From the NCBI GenBank assembly GCA_937871785.1, contig CALMON010000025.1, positions 7,374 through 51,393 on the forward strand: DNA of 44,020 nucleotides, read 5' to 3'. Positions 1-8,741 of the stretch are shown piece by piece (within the stretch, counting starts at the first letter, position 1; every line of letters starts with the position of its first letter). The position numbers and the translations under genes are program-made. The stretch comes from an uncultured Granulicella sp. (lineage in GTDB: Bacteria > Acidobacteriota > Terriglobia > Terriglobales > Acidobacteriaceae). The notes under the pieces were generated by a model, which was not told the DNA's origin, made no database searches, and worked only from the letters and a program-made list of their open reading frames with translations.

Positions 1-548
1 CCAATGTGGAAACGCGTGGGTCGACCGAGCAGGCCTATGACACATTGGGAAGCCCGGGCACTGGAGCGCCAGTGCTGCCGCAAAACCTGGCGGTCGGCGG
101 TCTGCGGACCTCGACGATTTACCAGGCAGGCATCCAGGTAACCCTGCCGCTGCGCAACCGTGTGGCCGCGGCCGATGCCGCGCGCGATACGGCTCAGCTT
201 CGCCAGACGCAAACGCGCGTGGAACGCGCGACCGAGCAGGCGCGTGAGGAAATTGAAGCAGCGGTGGTCGCTCTCGAAACGGCCCAGGCAGCCTACCGAG
301 CCGCTTCCAAGAGCCGCGACTATCAGCAGCAGCTCCTTGACGCTGAGCGCGACAAGCTCTCGGTGGGTCAATCGACCGACTTGCTGGTGCTGCAGAACGA
401 GGCCTATCTGGCGCAGGCGCGCTCCACCGAAATCGCCGCGCGCAGCAACTGGATGAAGGCGCATATCGAGCTCGACCACGCGCTCGGCGATCTCCTCGAA
501 AAGAACAACATCGAGCTCGACGACGCGATCGCCGGCAAGGTACCGTAG
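1..548 (+). CDS. TolC-family outer membrane efflux protein, C-terminal part (5' end outside window)
   Basis: The reading frame is open from the first bases of the window and stops at 546-548, so this is the last ~180 residues of a longer protein. It shows the second half of an outer-membrane efflux protein. A beta-strand-like stretch (YQAGIQVTLPLRNR) is followed by long Ala/Glu/Gln-rich amphipathic helices with heptad character, then the conserved 'GQSTDLLVLQNEAYLAQA' turn. The family forms trimeric channels through the outer membrane for tripartite efflux pumps or type I secretion. The helices correspond to the second OEP repeat of TolC proteins. Partner pump genes would lie upstream of the window, so the substrate cannot be told. 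An 11-bp inverted repeat about 95 bases after the stop may end the transcript. Confidence 0.85.
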   Translation, partial: NVETRGSTEQAYDTLGSPGTGAPVLPQNLAVGGLRTSTIYQAGIQVTLPLRNRVAAADAARDTAQLRQTQTRVERATEQAREEIEAAVVALETAQAAYRAASKSRDYQQQLLDAERDKLSVGQSTDLLVLQNEAYLAQARSTEIAARSNWMKAHIELDHALGDLLEKNNIELDDAIAGKVP

Positions 549-642
549 TTGGACCATGGGCCTCCCTCCTCAAACGGTCTCTGGACTTACGCGTTACGAA
601 GCGGCAGCAGTGTTTGAGTTGGGACGTAAATGCACGATAGGC

Positions 643-671
643 CAATGCAGCGGTCAGGTTCCGCTGCATTG
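643..671. terminator. 11-bp perfect inverted repeat, possible terminator of the tolC transcript
   Basis: CAATGCAGCGG at 643-653 pairs perfectly with CCGCTGCATTG at 661-671 around a 7-base loop. No run of T follows on either strand, so it is not a classical intrinsic terminator. It could be a factor-assisted terminator or an mRNA 3'-end stabiliser. Confidence 0.4.
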
Positions 672-913
672 TTCCGAGGGAATCGAGCACACCAAGCTAG
701 AGGACAATGTCTTGATGGGTGTGTGCCGCAATGGCACTCTGCGGTAAGCAGATCATCCTTCTCAAGTCGGATACGACTCCACAACGAAACCATTGAAGAC
801 GTTCAATCAGTTTCGTTCATGAATCGAGTTCTTCCGGTCTTACTTTGTCAGTAGACCATCGAGTTCTGAGGGTCCGTAGGTCGAAGTGGTCATCGTTTTG
901 TTCCGCTATAAAC

Positions 914-936
914 GAGCCCTCCGTAAAGGAGGGCTC
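914..936 (-). terminator. Intrinsic terminator-like hairpin downstream of typA
   Basis: GAGCCCTCC (914-922) and GGAGGGCTC (928-936) form a perfect GC-rich 9-bp stem with a 5-base loop, 24 bases past the typA stop. On the minus strand it is followed by GTTTATA, a short imperfect T tract. Position and stem strength support termination of typA. Confidence 0.7.
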
Positions 937-960
937 TGTCGTTCTGCGGATAGGCGTTGG

Positions 961-2796
961 TTATTCGAGGGTGCTGCCGCCGCGTGTGCCTTTAGGACGA
1001 CGATTCGAGGCGAGAACCTTCTTGCGCATGCGCAGCGATTTGGGGGTGACTTCGACCAGCTCGTCGTCGGCGATAAACTCGATCGACTGCTCGAGCGTCA
1101 GGGCCTTGAACGGGACGAGGCGGACGGCGTCGTCAGAACCCGATGCGCGCATGTTGGTGAGCTTCTTTTCGCGCACGCAGTTGACATCGAGATCGTTGTC
1201 GCGCGAGTGCTCGCCGATCAGCATGCCTTCAAACACTTCAACGCCGTCGCCGAGAAACAGCACACCGCGTTCCTGGATGCCGTCGAGCGCGTAGAGCGTC
1301 GTGACGCCCTGACGGTCGGAGATCAGCGCGCCCGAAGGACGCTGCGGGATTTCGCCGGAGTACGGGATGTACTCGCCGGCGATGGAGTTCATGATGATGG
1401 TGCCACGGGTTTCGGTCAGCATCTCGTTGCGCAGGCCGATCAGGCCGCGCGACGGCACCTTGAACTCCATGCGAACGCGGCCGGAACCGTGGTTCGCCAT
1501 CTTGGCCATTTCGCCTTTGCGCGGCCCGAGCTTTTCAATCACCGTGCCGACAAAGCTTTCGGGAACGTCAATCGAGAGAATTTCGGACGGCTCCATCAAC
1601 GCGCCGTCGACGCGCTTGGTGACGATGGTCGGGCGCGACACCATGAGCTCGAAGCCTTCGCGGCGCATCATTTCAATCAGCACGGAAAGCTGTAACTCGC
1701 CGCGGCCGAGCACCTTGAAATTGTCAGGGGTGCCGGTGTCTTCGACGCGGATGCTGACGTTGGTCAGCAGCTCGCGCTCGAGCCGCTCCTTGATGTTTCG
1801 CGAGGTGACGAGCTTGCCTTCGCGGCCGGCGAACGGCCCGTTGTTGACCGAGAACACGATGGCGATCGTCGGCTCATCGATCTTGATGATGGGCAGCGGC
1901 TTGGGGTCTTCGAGCGAGCAGAAGCTTTCGCCGATGGTGATGCCCGGAATGCCCGCGACAGCGATGATGTCGCCGACGGTGGTCTCGTCCGTGTCGATGC
2001 GCTTGAGGCCGTCGAAGGTGAAAAGCTTGGTGATCTTCACGGTTTCAAGCGTGCCGTCGATCCGCGACAGGTTGACTTCCTGGCCGGTCTTGAGCGTGCC
2101 GTTGAAGACGCGCCCGATGGCGAGACGGCCGAGATAGTCGGAGTAATCGAGGTTGGTGACCAGAATCTGGAGGTCGCCGTCGGCGGTGCCGGGGGCCTCG
2201 GGAATGGTCTGGAAAATCAGCTCGAAGAGCGGCTGCAGATCGGTTCCGGGCTGCGCGAGATCCATGGTCGCGGTGCCGGCCTTGCCGTTCGTGTAGATGA
2301 CGGGAAACTCGAGCACGGACTCGTCGGCGTCGAGGTCGATGAACAGGTCATAGACCTCGTTCAGCACTTCCTGCGGGCGCGCGTCGGGACGGTCAATTTT
2401 ATTCACGACGACGATCGGGGTGAGTTTCGCCTCAAGCGCCTTCGAGAGCACGTAGCGGGTCTGCGGCAGCGGTCCTTCAGACGCGTCGACGAGCAGCACG
2501 ACGCCGTCGACCATCTTCAGCGCGCGCTCAACTTCGCCGCCGAAGTCGGCGTGGCCGGGGGTGTCGACGATGTTGATCTTGGAATCTTTATAGTGAATCG
2601 CGGTGTTCTTCGCGAGAATGGTGATGCCGCGCTCTTTTTCGAGATCGTTCGAATCCATGACGCGCTCGACAACCGCCTCATTGGTGCGGAAGGTGCCGGA
2701 CTGGCGGAGCATGGCGTCGACGAGCGTCGTCTTACCGTGGTCGACGTGCGCGATGATGGCGATGTTGCGGATGGCTTGGGCGTTTGGGCTGCTCAC
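961..2796 (-). CDS. typA: Ribosome-associated GTPase TypA/BipA
   Basis: A 611-residue translational GTPase of the EF-G-like TypA/BipA family, at the usual family length (~600). The G domain is complete. G1 is AHVDHGKT (residues 16-23), switch I contains ERGITI (55-60), G3 is DTPGH (78-82) and G4 is NKID (132-135). It is followed by domain II and by domain III/V features and the TypA-specific C-terminal part ending in a basic [15 protein letters not shown] segment. Known role: it binds the 70S ribosome in a GTP-dependent way and supports ribosome assembly and stress or cold adaptation. The start is a GTG at 2794-2796, with AAGGA about 13 bases upstream. It stands alone, convergent with the tolC-like gene and divergent from the ATP-grasp gene. 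Confidence 0.97.
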   Translation of the reverse strand: MSSPNAQAIRNIAIIAHVDHGKTTLVDAMLRQSGTFRTNEAVVERVMDSNDLEKERGITILAKNTAIHYKDSKINIVDTPGHADFGGEVERALKMVDGVVLLVDASEGPLPQTRYVLSKALEAKLTPIVVVNKIDRPDARPQEVLNEVYDLFIDLDADESVLEFPVIYTNGKAGTATMDLAQPGTDLQPLFELIFQTIPEAPGTADGDLQILVTNLDYSDYLGRLAIGRVFNGTLKTGQEVNLSRIDGTLETVKITKLFTFDGLKRIDTDETTVGDIIAVAGIPGITIGESFCSLEDPKPLPIIKIDEPTIAIVFSVNNGPFAGREGKLVTSRNIKERLERELLTNVSIRVEDTGTPDNFKVLGRGELQLSVLIEMMRREGFELMVSRPTIVTKRVDGALMEPSEILSIDVPESFVGTVIEKLGPRKGEMAKMANHGSGRVRMEFKVPSRGLIGLRNEMLTETRGTIIMNSIAGEYIPYSGEIPQRPSGALISDRQGVTTLYALDGIQERGVLFLGDGVEVFEGMLIGEHSRDNDLDVNCVREKKLTNMRASGSDDAVRLVPFKALTLEQSIEFIADDELVEVTPKSLRMRKKVLASNRRPKGTRGGSTLE

Positions 2797-2979
2797 TTGC
2801 GAAGGGTCCTTATCTGGCTTGCGTCGGCTAGGGGGCGGAGGGCTGCATGGGAGCGCGGCTCACCCCCGCGTGTTTGAAATGTAGCGGATTGTGCGCTGCT
2901 TCCAGTCTACCGCATCGGTTTGCCCGCGGAGTGTTCCTCCCGGCACGTCCTTGCGGGGCATCCCCTATACTGTCGTCAC

Positions 2980-4458
2980 ATGGACAACTCCGCTCACGTC
3001 CCCGCAGTCAGCCAGTTCGATCCTTCGACGTTGGAGCATTATCTGCTCGACCAGGCGTATGACGAGATGTTTGCCGGCCGCGGCTCGCTGCATGACCATT
3101 ACGAGCCCATGCTGGAGCACTTTTCTGCGCTGCCAGCCGCCGAAATCCAGCGACGCAAACAGGCCGCCGACGTGTCGTTTTTGAACCAGGGCATCACCTT
3201 CACGGTCTACGGCCGCGAAGAAGGCACCGAGAAGATTTTTCCGTATGACATGATTCCGCGCATCATCACCAGCGCGGAATGGGCGACGGTGGAACGCGGG
3301 CTGACCCAGAGAATCACGGCGCTCAACCTGTTTTTGAAAGACATCTACAACGAAGGCCGCATCCTGGCCGACAACGTCGTACCGCGTGAGCTGGTGTATA
3401 GCTGCCCTCAGTTTCGGCGGCAGATGCGCGGTTTGCAGGTGCCGCGCAACGTGTACGTGGCGGTGTGCGGAACCGACCTGATCCGCATGGAAAACGGCGA
3501 CTTCGTCGTGCTTGAAGACAACCTGCGCGTGCCCAGCGGCGTGAGCTACATGCTGACCAACCGGCGCGTGATGAAGCGGATTTTTCCGCAGTTGTTCCGC
3601 CATTACAACGTGCGCCCTATCGAGCATTACACGCAGGTGCTGCTGGGAACGCTGCGGTCGCTTGCGCCCGAAGGCCGGCCGGAGCCGAACATCGTTCTGT
3701 TGTCGCCAGGGGTGTTCAATTCGGCGTATTTCGAGCACGCCTACCTGGCCCGCCAAATGGGAATCGAGCTCGTCGAAGGCCGCGACCTGGTGGTGCACGA
3801 CAATGTCTGCTACATGCGCTCGACTTCTGGCCTGAGCCGCGTTGACGTGATTTACCGCCGTGTGGACGACGACTTTATCGACCCGCTCAGCTTCCGGCCG
3901 GACTCGATTCTGGGCGTGGCCGGGCTGTTCAACGCGTACCGCGCCGGCAACGTGACGCTGGCCAATGCGTTCGGCACGGGCGTGGCCGACGATAAAGCGC
4001 TGTACGCCTATGTGCCGGACATCATCCGCTACTATCTGAGCGAAGAACCCGTGCTCAAGAACGTCGAAACCTATCTGTGCACGCGCGATACCGAGCGGCA
4101 GCATGTGCTCGCCAATCTTGACAAGCTGGTGGTCAAGGCCGTGGGCGAAAGCGGCGGGTATGGCATGTTGATTGGGCCGCAGTCCACGGCGGAAGAGCGT
4201 GCGACGTTTGCGGACAAGATCAAGGCGAACCCGCGCAACTACATCGCGCAGCCGACGATCAGCTTTTCCCGGGCGCCGTGCCTGATCGGCGATACGCTCG
4301 AGCCGCGGCATGTGGACCTGCGGCCCTATGTGCTGTACGGCGACAAGGTGACAATCGTTCCGGGGGGGCTGACGCGCGTGGCGCTCAAGCGCGGGTCGCT
4401 GGTGGTGAACAGCTCGCAGGGCGGCGGGTCGAAAGATACGTGGGTGCTTTCGGAGTAG
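2980..4458 (+). CDS. Circularly permuted ATP-grasp protein (DUF404/DUF407, CP_ATPgrasp type)
   Basis: 492 residues from ATG 2980. The frame is open further upstream, but the upstream part looks like untranslated sequence, and the family usually begins with a motif like 'YDEMFAG' near residue 27, as here. Recognisable family blocks are [15 protein letters not shown] (178-192), [16 protein letters not shown] (246-261), [13 protein letters not shown] (291-303), [15 protein letters not shown] (386-400) and the C-terminal [13 protein letters not shown] (477-489). Known: the family is predicted to ligate amino acids or peptides using ATP, and is typically encoded with an alpha-E domain protein (DUF403), a transglutaminase or a proteasome-type peptidase. 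None of these partners is next to it here; the next gene is convergent 9 bases away. The biochemical role is unknown. Confidence 0.9.
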   Translation: MDNSAHVPAVSQFDPSTLEHYLLDQAYDEMFAGRGSLHDHYEPMLEHFSALPAAEIQRRKQAADVSFLNQGITFTVYGREEGTEKIFPYDMIPRIITSAEWATVERGLTQRITALNLFLKDIYNEGRILADNVVPRELVYSCPQFRRQMRGLQVPRNVYVAVCGTDLIRMENGDFVVLEDNLRVPSGVSYMLTNRRVMKRIFPQLFRHYNVRPIEHYTQVLLGTLRSLAPEGRPEPNIVLLSPGVFNSAYFEHAYLARQMGIELVEGRDLVVHDNVCYMRSTSGLSRVDVIYRRVDDDFIDPLSFRPDSILGVAGLFNAYRAGNVTLANAFGTGVADDKALYAYVPDIIRYYLSEEPVLKNVETYLCTRDTERQHVLANLDKLVVKAVGESGGYGMLIGPQSTAEERATFADKIKANPRNYIAQPTISFSRAPCLIGDTLEPRHVDLRPYVLYGDKVTIVPGGLTRVALKRGSLVVNSSQGGGSKDTWVLSE

Positions 4459-4467
4459 AGCGCTGCG

Positions 4468-5148
4468 TTAGCAGTTGATCAGCATTTCTTCCACCTGCAG
4501 CGACAGGCCGTACTGCTCGTTCCAGTACTTGACCGTGTTGCGGACGAAGTCGACCCGCGCCTTTTCCGGGTTGCCGCTGCGGATGCCATTCAGGATGTTC
4601 CAGTGCTGCTGGATGGCCGCACCCTTTTCGCGCTTCACCGTGGGCGCATTCTGCCAGCGGCCGACGATCGAAAAAACGAACAGCCGAAACGTAATCGTTT
4701 CAAGCATTTCCGTAAGGTACTCGTTACCGGCCAGGCGCCAGATGGTGCGATGGAAGAGGACGTCGCAGTCGTGGAAGTCGCGCACATCGTCATGCGCCTT
4801 GGTGTCGGCCATGGTTTCGACGAGCTTCGTCAGCTCGTCTTCAGACTCCGGCGTAAGCCGCGCGGTGGCTTTGCCGATCGCGATGGCTTCGAGCGGAATG
4901 CGCACTTCGAGGATGCGCTCGTAGTCTTCCGGGCTCAGCAACGCGACGTAGGTGCCGCGCTGCGGCAGTTTTCTGAGCAGGCCCTGGTGCTCGAGCTCAC
5001 GCAAGGCCTCGCGCAGCGTCGGCTGCCCGATGCCGAGACGCATCGACCACTTTTGTTCCAGAACCCGGTCGCCGCCCTTGAGCTCACCGGAAATGATGGC
5101 CTCGCGCAGGGCTTGCGCCGCCGCCTGAGGCGCCGTCTGGATAGGCAT
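4468..5148 (-). CDS. GntR-family transcriptional regulator with FCD ligand domain
   Basis: 226 residues from ATG 5146-5148; the open frame continues 42 codons upstream, but that part is unlike any GntR protein. Residues ~8-68 form the winged helix, with LREAIISGELKGGDRVLEQK, TLREALRELEHQGLL and the wing QRGTYVA. Residues ~75-215 are an all-helical FCD domain: D129, H133 (DVLFH) and H182 (QQHWNIL) are in the expected metal-ligand positions. The usual third His about 21 residues further is Asn204. FCD regulators usually respond to sugars, sugar acids or other small carboxylates. The gene lies downstream of the MFS-GH51 operon on the same strand. Its upstream region carries the TATAGA-type element also found before three neighbouring operons, so I infer that it controls them and itself. 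Confidence 0.92.
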   Translation of the reverse strand: MPIQTAPQAAAQALREAIISGELKGGDRVLEQKWSMRLGIGQPTLREALRELEHQGLLRKLPQRGTYVALLSPEDYERILEVRIPLEAIAIGKATARLTPESEDELTKLVETMADTKAHDDVRDFHDCDVLFHRTIWRLAGNEYLTEMLETITFRLFVFSIVGRWQNAPTVKREKGAAIQQHWNILNGIRSGNPEKARVDFVRNTVKYWNEQYGLSLQVEEMLINC

Positions 5149-5204
5149 CTCGCCGATCAGCCGCCTGGTCGTCAGTCCAATCAAACGTCGCCTCCACGCA
5201 AAGC

Positions 5205-5244
5205 TTATCTCTAGTCTATAGCGTCTGCGACCCAGGTTTGGCAA
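5205..5244 (-). promoter_or_regulatory. Promoter/operator A of gntR (shared TATAGAN-TANAGAT element)
   Basis: On the minus strand, TATAGAC-TAGAGAT-AA covers 5220-5205. The first TATAGA sits where a -10 box would be, 18 bases after TTGCCA (5244-5239). The element is 57 bases upstream of the gntR start. Its resemblance to sites B, C and D suggests autoregulation. Confidence 0.6.
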
Positions 5245-5346
5245 ACGGAGGTTCCACAACCGGTCCCCCATCACCCGAGACAGCTTCGCCTGCGGTACTT
5301 CGGGTGCAGCGCCGCAGGCGAGGGTCTTGCGAGAAACAACAGCCGT

Positions 5347-6975
5347 TTAGCCGAGCGTCACTTCGATCTTTGTTACCGACGCTGCAGGCAGGGTCAGGTT
5401 CAAGACCGGTCCGCTGATGTCGACCTTCAACGCCACGGGGGTAACCGTGTTCGGCTGGTCCCAGGTGTTGTGCGAGTGGACGTCGGGGTTGGTGAGCGTG
5501 ACGGCCGTCGCGGATTTCAGGTTCAAGCCGCGCAGCGCCACGTGCGTCTGCTTGGGGGCGGCGAGGTCGGAGTTGACCATGGTCACCGTGACCACGTTGC
5601 CCTTGCGCGACGCCGACCCGTTCAGGCCCCACAGCCGCTGCTGCTTCTCCTTGTAGCTGTAGTGGACGCTGGGCGCGGAAAACTCCGCGCGCATCGCCTG
5701 CGCGCCCTGGTGGTTCTGGTACATGTCGAAAATGTAGTAGTTCGGCGTTTTGACGAACTTTTCTTCGTGCGTCAGGAAGAGCGCGTTGATGTTGTTGACC
5801 AGTTGCGCATTGGTGGCGACGCCGACCTTGTCGGGGTTGCGGTTGAAGGCGTCGAGCGAAAGCGCCGTGGCGAGCGCGTCGCGCAGCGTCACCTGCTGGC
5901 CGAAAAGGTGGGTGATATCGACTTCGGTGCCTTCGCGGTACCAGGGGCCGTACTCGTCGACCACGAGCTTGACGTGGTGCTGCTTGTCGTACTGGCCCAT
6001 CACGGACCACTGGTCGGCGATGATGGTGTCGATGAACGCGCACTGGCTCAGGATGTCGTAGTATTCGCCGGGCTCAAACTGCAGCGCGTCCACGCGCCGG
6101 GTGGACGCATAGTGATGCACCGACCAGCCGGTGAACTGCGCGTTATGGTAGGCGTGGTCGCCGGTATAAATCTGCTCGAAAAAGCGGTGCGTCCAATCGA
6201 TATCGTTGCCGTTGGGGCCGGAAGCGACGAGCTCGAGGTCGAGCCCGAACTGCGGAATCCAGGTGGCAAAGCGGCGGAACTCGGAGGCGTAATCTTCCGG
6301 TCGGAAGAAGCCGCCGCAACCCCAGCTCTCGTTGCCGACGCCCCAATAGCGAACCTTGTAGGGGTCCCGGCTGCCGTCGGCCTCACGCATTCTGGCAAGC
6401 GTCGTCGAGCCCTGCGGCGAGTTGCAATACTCCACCCAGTTGTCGAACTCAAGCGCCGGAAGGCTGCGCACGTTGGCAGCGATGTAGGGCTCGGCTCCGG
6501 TCATTTTGCAGAAATTCATGAACTCGTTGGTACCGAACTCGTTGGTTTCGAAAATCTGCTTACCTTTTTCATTCAGGCGTTTCGCGTCGCGGTCCACTTC
6601 CCAGAAGTTGGTGTGCACGGGGCGGTTGGCGCGCGGGCCAATGCCGTCGCGCCAGTTGTAGCTGTCGGCTTCGCAGCCTCCGGGCCAGCGCATGATGGCG
6701 GGGTGAATCTTCTTGAGCGCGTCGACCATTTCAGCGCGCAGACCGCCGTAGTTACGGATTTTCGACTTTTCACCCACCCACACGCCGTCATAAATAACGC
6801 CGCCGATGTGCTCGGTAAAGTGGCCGTAGATTTCCGGAGCGATGGTGCCGAGCTGCTCTTCCGGAAGAATCTCGACAAACGCGTCGGGCGTCTGCGACAT
6901 CAGCCGCTTGCTGCCGCCTACCGCGAGAACCGCGCCCGCCATGGCGGAGCGTGTAAGGAATTGCCTGCGTTCCAT
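5347..6975 (-). CDS. Tat-exported alpha-L-arabinofuranosidase (GH51)
   Basis: 542 residues from ATG 6973-6975, preceded by GAGGG at a good distance. The N-terminus is a twin-arginine signal (MERRQFLTRSAMAGAVLAVG), so the enzyme is predicted to be exported folded. The body is a GH51 (beta/alpha)8 barrel: IYGHFTEHIGGVIYDG (49-64), MRWPGGC (95-101), the acid/base GNES with Glu216, VHHYAS (286-291) and the nucleophile VDEYGPWY with Glu341. A beta-rich C-terminal domain follows. The family hydrolyses terminal alpha-L-arabinofuranosyl residues from arabinan, arabinoxylan or arabinogalactan. It is the second gene of an operon with the upstream sugar transporter (98-base gap). It closely resembles intracellular-type GH51 enzymes in domain layout, so the Tat signal is a notable addition. 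Confidence 0.93.
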   Translation of the reverse strand: MERRQFLTRSAMAGAVLAVGGSKRLMSQTPDAFVEILPEEQLGTIAPEIYGHFTEHIGGVIYDGVWVGEKSKIRNYGGLRAEMVDALKKIHPAIMRWPGGCEADSYNWRDGIGPRANRPVHTNFWEVDRDAKRLNEKGKQIFETNEFGTNEFMNFCKMTGAEPYIAANVRSLPALEFDNWVEYCNSPQGSTTLARMREADGSRDPYKVRYWGVGNESWGCGGFFRPEDYASEFRRFATWIPQFGLDLELVASGPNGNDIDWTHRFFEQIYTGDHAYHNAQFTGWSVHHYASTRRVDALQFEPGEYYDILSQCAFIDTIIADQWSVMGQYDKQHHVKLVVDEYGPWYREGTEVDITHLFGQQVTLRDALATALSLDAFNRNPDKVGVATNAQLVNNINALFLTHEEKFVKTPNYYIFDMYQNHQGAQAMRAEFSAPSVHYSYKEKQQRLWGLNGSASRKGNVVTVTMVNSDLAAPKQTHVALRGLNLKSATAVTLTNPDVHSHNTWDQPNTVTPVALKVDISGPVLNLTLPAASVTKIEVTLG

Positions 6976-7015
6976 CTTCTTGTACCCTCTCAAACTGTGG
7001 CTTGTGTACTTGCAT

Positions 7016-7055
7016 TTCTTGTTGTCATTGCGCAGCGTAGCGGGGGACTCTGCGG
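7016..7055 (+). repeat. Dispersed intergenic repeat, copy 1
   Basis: Contains TTGTCATTGCGCAGCGTAGC followed by GGGGGACTCTGC. This is a diverged copy of the TGTCATTCCGCAGCGNAGCGG-type element, placed between the MFS and GH51 genes. Confidence 0.6.
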
Positions 7056-7073
7056 TTGCGCCGAGTTCGTGCT

Positions 7074-8447
7074 CTAAACGGTTTCGAGCTTGGCCTGCAG
7101 CTCTTCCAGCGTGTACCCCTTGGTTTCGGGAAAGAACCTGCCGATGACGATGAATTGCAGCACCATCATGCCGCAGAAGAAAAAGAACGGGGCCGACGCC
7201 GACTTGGCCGCCACGATCGGGAACAGATTCGCCAGGCTGGCGCACGCCAGCCAGTGCGTAAAGCTGCCCAGGCTTTGGCCTTTGCCGCGCACCGAGTTCG
7301 GAAAAATTTCGCTGATGTACACCCAGATGACCGAGCCCTGCGACACCGCGAAGAAAGCCACGAAGCCGATCAGCGGATACAGCAGCAGATTCTTGTGCTG
7401 CCCCGTGTAGAAGATGACGCCGGTGATGCCGAGGCAAAAAAACGTGCCGACGGAGCCGATCATCAGCAACACCTTGCGGCCGACCTTGTCGATCACCGAC
7501 ATGGCGACAATGGTGAACAGCATGTTGGTGCCGCCGATAATGACGCCCTGGATATCGGAGCCGACCTTGCTGAAGCCGGCACTCGCGAAGATGTCGTTCA
7601 GGTAGTAGAGGATCGCGTTGATTCCGGAAAACTGGTTGAACAGCGCCAGCCCAATGGCGAGCAGCACCGGAACGCGGTAGCGCCGTGAAAACAGCGGCTG
7701 GTTGCCGGCCGCGCGGTCGGATGCGAGCGACTCCTGAATGTCGTTGTACTCGGCGTCGGCGGCGCCTTCGGCGATCATTCGAAGCACCTGCCGGGCTTCT
7801 TCGACCAGGCCTTTTTCGAGCAGCCAGCGCGGGCTGCGCGGTATACGGAACAGCATCAGAAAAAAGAAGAACGCCGGCGCGGCCGAAACGCCGAGCTTCC
7901 AGCGCCAGTCGGTGGCGCCGAGGTCGAGCTTATCGATGAAGTAGTTCGACAGGTATGCCACCACGATGCCGAACACGATGTTGAGCTGAAACAGCGCCAC
8001 CATGCGCCCGCGCCAGTAGGCAGGAGCGATTTCCGCGATGTACATGGGCCCCACCACCGACGAAGCGCCGATGGCGATGCCGGCCAGCAGGCGAAACACC
8101 ACGAAGGAATACCAGTCCCACGCGAACGCGCAGCCGATGGCGGAAGCGAAGAAGACGCCGGCAAGAACGCGCAGGCTGTAGCGCCGTCCCCAGCGGTCGC
8201 CCATGTACCCGCCCACGGCCGCGCCGATCAGCGTGCCCCAAAGCGCCACCGCCACGGTAAACGCGAGCGACTTGGGCGTGAGGCTGAAGCGGGAGTTGAT
8301 CGCCTGCGTGACGCCGGAAATGACCACGGTATCGAACCCGAAAAGAAGGCCGCCAAGAGCGGCTGTGACGCTGGCCGCGATCACAGTGCGGTTCAGGCGA
8401 ACCTTATGGAGGTTCACGGAGGCGGAAGGGGCTACGGCTACTTGCAT
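7074..8447 (-). CDS. MFS sugar transporter (sugar porter family)
   Basis: 457 residues with about 12 hydrophobic segments, the usual size of sugar/H+ symporters such as AraE, XylE and GalP. Family signatures are present: GDRWGRR in the loop after TM2, RLLAGIAIGASSVVGPMYIAE, QFSGINAILYY in the second half, DKVGRK, and PETKG near the C-terminus. Known members import monosaccharides with protons. The specificity cannot be read from sequence, but being first in an operon with a GH51 arabinofuranosidase makes L-arabinose the best guess. Start ATG 8445-8447 with CGAGG about 8 bases upstream. Its promoter has TTGACA and a -10 overlapped by the shared TATAGA element (site B), 33 bases before the start. 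Confidence 0.93.
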   Translation of the reverse strand: MQVAVAPSASVNLHKVRLNRTVIAASVTAALGGLLFGFDTVVISGVTQAINSRFSLTPKSLAFTVAVALWGTLIGAAVGGYMGDRWGRRYSLRVLAGVFFASAIGCAFAWDWYSFVVFRLLAGIAIGASSVVGPMYIAEIAPAYWRGRMVALFQLNIVFGIVVAYLSNYFIDKLDLGATDWRWKLGVSAAPAFFFFLMLFRIPRSPRWLLEKGLVEEARQVLRMIAEGAADAEYNDIQESLASDRAAGNQPLFSRRYRVPVLLAIGLALFNQFSGINAILYYLNDIFASAGFSKVGSDIQGVIIGGTNMLFTIVAMSVIDKVGRKVLLMIGSVGTFFCLGITGVIFYTGQHKNLLLYPLIGFVAFFAVSQGSVIWVYISEIFPNSVRGKGQSLGSFTHWLACASLANLFPIVAAKSASAPFFFFCGMMVLQFIVIGRFFPETKGYTLEELQAKLETV

Positions 8448-8477
8448 TCAAGACCTCGGGATTGCGTGGTGAGGAGG

Positions 8478-8507
8478 TTTATAGAGTATAGATAAATGCG
8501 CTGTCAA
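8478..8507 (-). promoter_or_regulatory. Promoter/operator B of the MFS-GH51 operon
   Basis: Read on the minus strand: TTGACA (8507-8502), an 18-base spacer, then TATAAA (8483-8478). The -10 region is overlapped by the tandem element TATAGAG-TATAGAT-AA, read on the plus strand at 8480-8495. A -35 hexamer identical to the consensus supports a real promoter. The overlap predicts repression when a protein is bound. Confidence 0.75.
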
Positions 8508-8554
8508 CACCGCTTACACTCGGCTGGTGCGCTGCCGGCACGCGGTCGAAGGCT

Positions 8555-8583
8555 TTGACAGACAGGAATCTATATTCTATAAA
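8555..8583 (+). promoter_or_regulatory. Promoter/operator C of the sulfatase-VWFA operon
   Basis: TTGACA (8555-8560), a 17-base spacer and TATAAA (8578-8583) make a near-consensus sigma70 promoter facing the sulfatase gene. The tandem element TATAGAA-TATAGAT, read on the minus strand at 8581-8566, covers the spacer and -10. Sites B and C lie back to back, less than 60 bases apart, in the divergent intergenic region. The predicted 5' leader is about 150 bases. Confidence 0.75.
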
Positions 8584-8741
8584 GAAGCGGTTCGTGTACT
8601 TGGCTCTCTCAGCCAACCAACTGAGCAGGGCCAGTGCGTCTGTGCGGGTCGTGCGCTCGTCCGCACGGTCACAGAAGTATCGCATGGCCCCCGCAGCTCG
8701 CGCGCCAGCAACGTAACACCGTTTGTTCTTTGGAGCGTTCC

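Larger units (their letters stand above)
549..960. other. Intergenic region with no convincing gene
   Basis: This stretch separates the tolC-like gene from the convergent typA gene. Short open frames exist on both strands, but none has a ribosome binding site plus recognisable protein. Two perfect hairpins are the only structure I see, at 643-671 and 914-936. They are consistent with transcription from both sides ending here. Confidence 0.6.

Noticed and set aside
556-854. Short open frames in the gap after tolC
   Set aside because: No ribosome binding site, no similarity to known proteins, and one of the hairpins falls inside them.
2965-4311. Long open frame on the minus strand (448 codons) opposite the ATP-grasp gene
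   Set aside because: It mirrors a well-supported gene, is His/Arg/Val-rich without any family pattern, and is explained by high GC at third positions.
5470-7077. 535-codon plus-strand frame opposite the first GH51 gene
   Set aside because: Low-complexity Val/Arg/Ala composition and no recognisable motif; the GH51 reading on the other strand has all catalytic residues.
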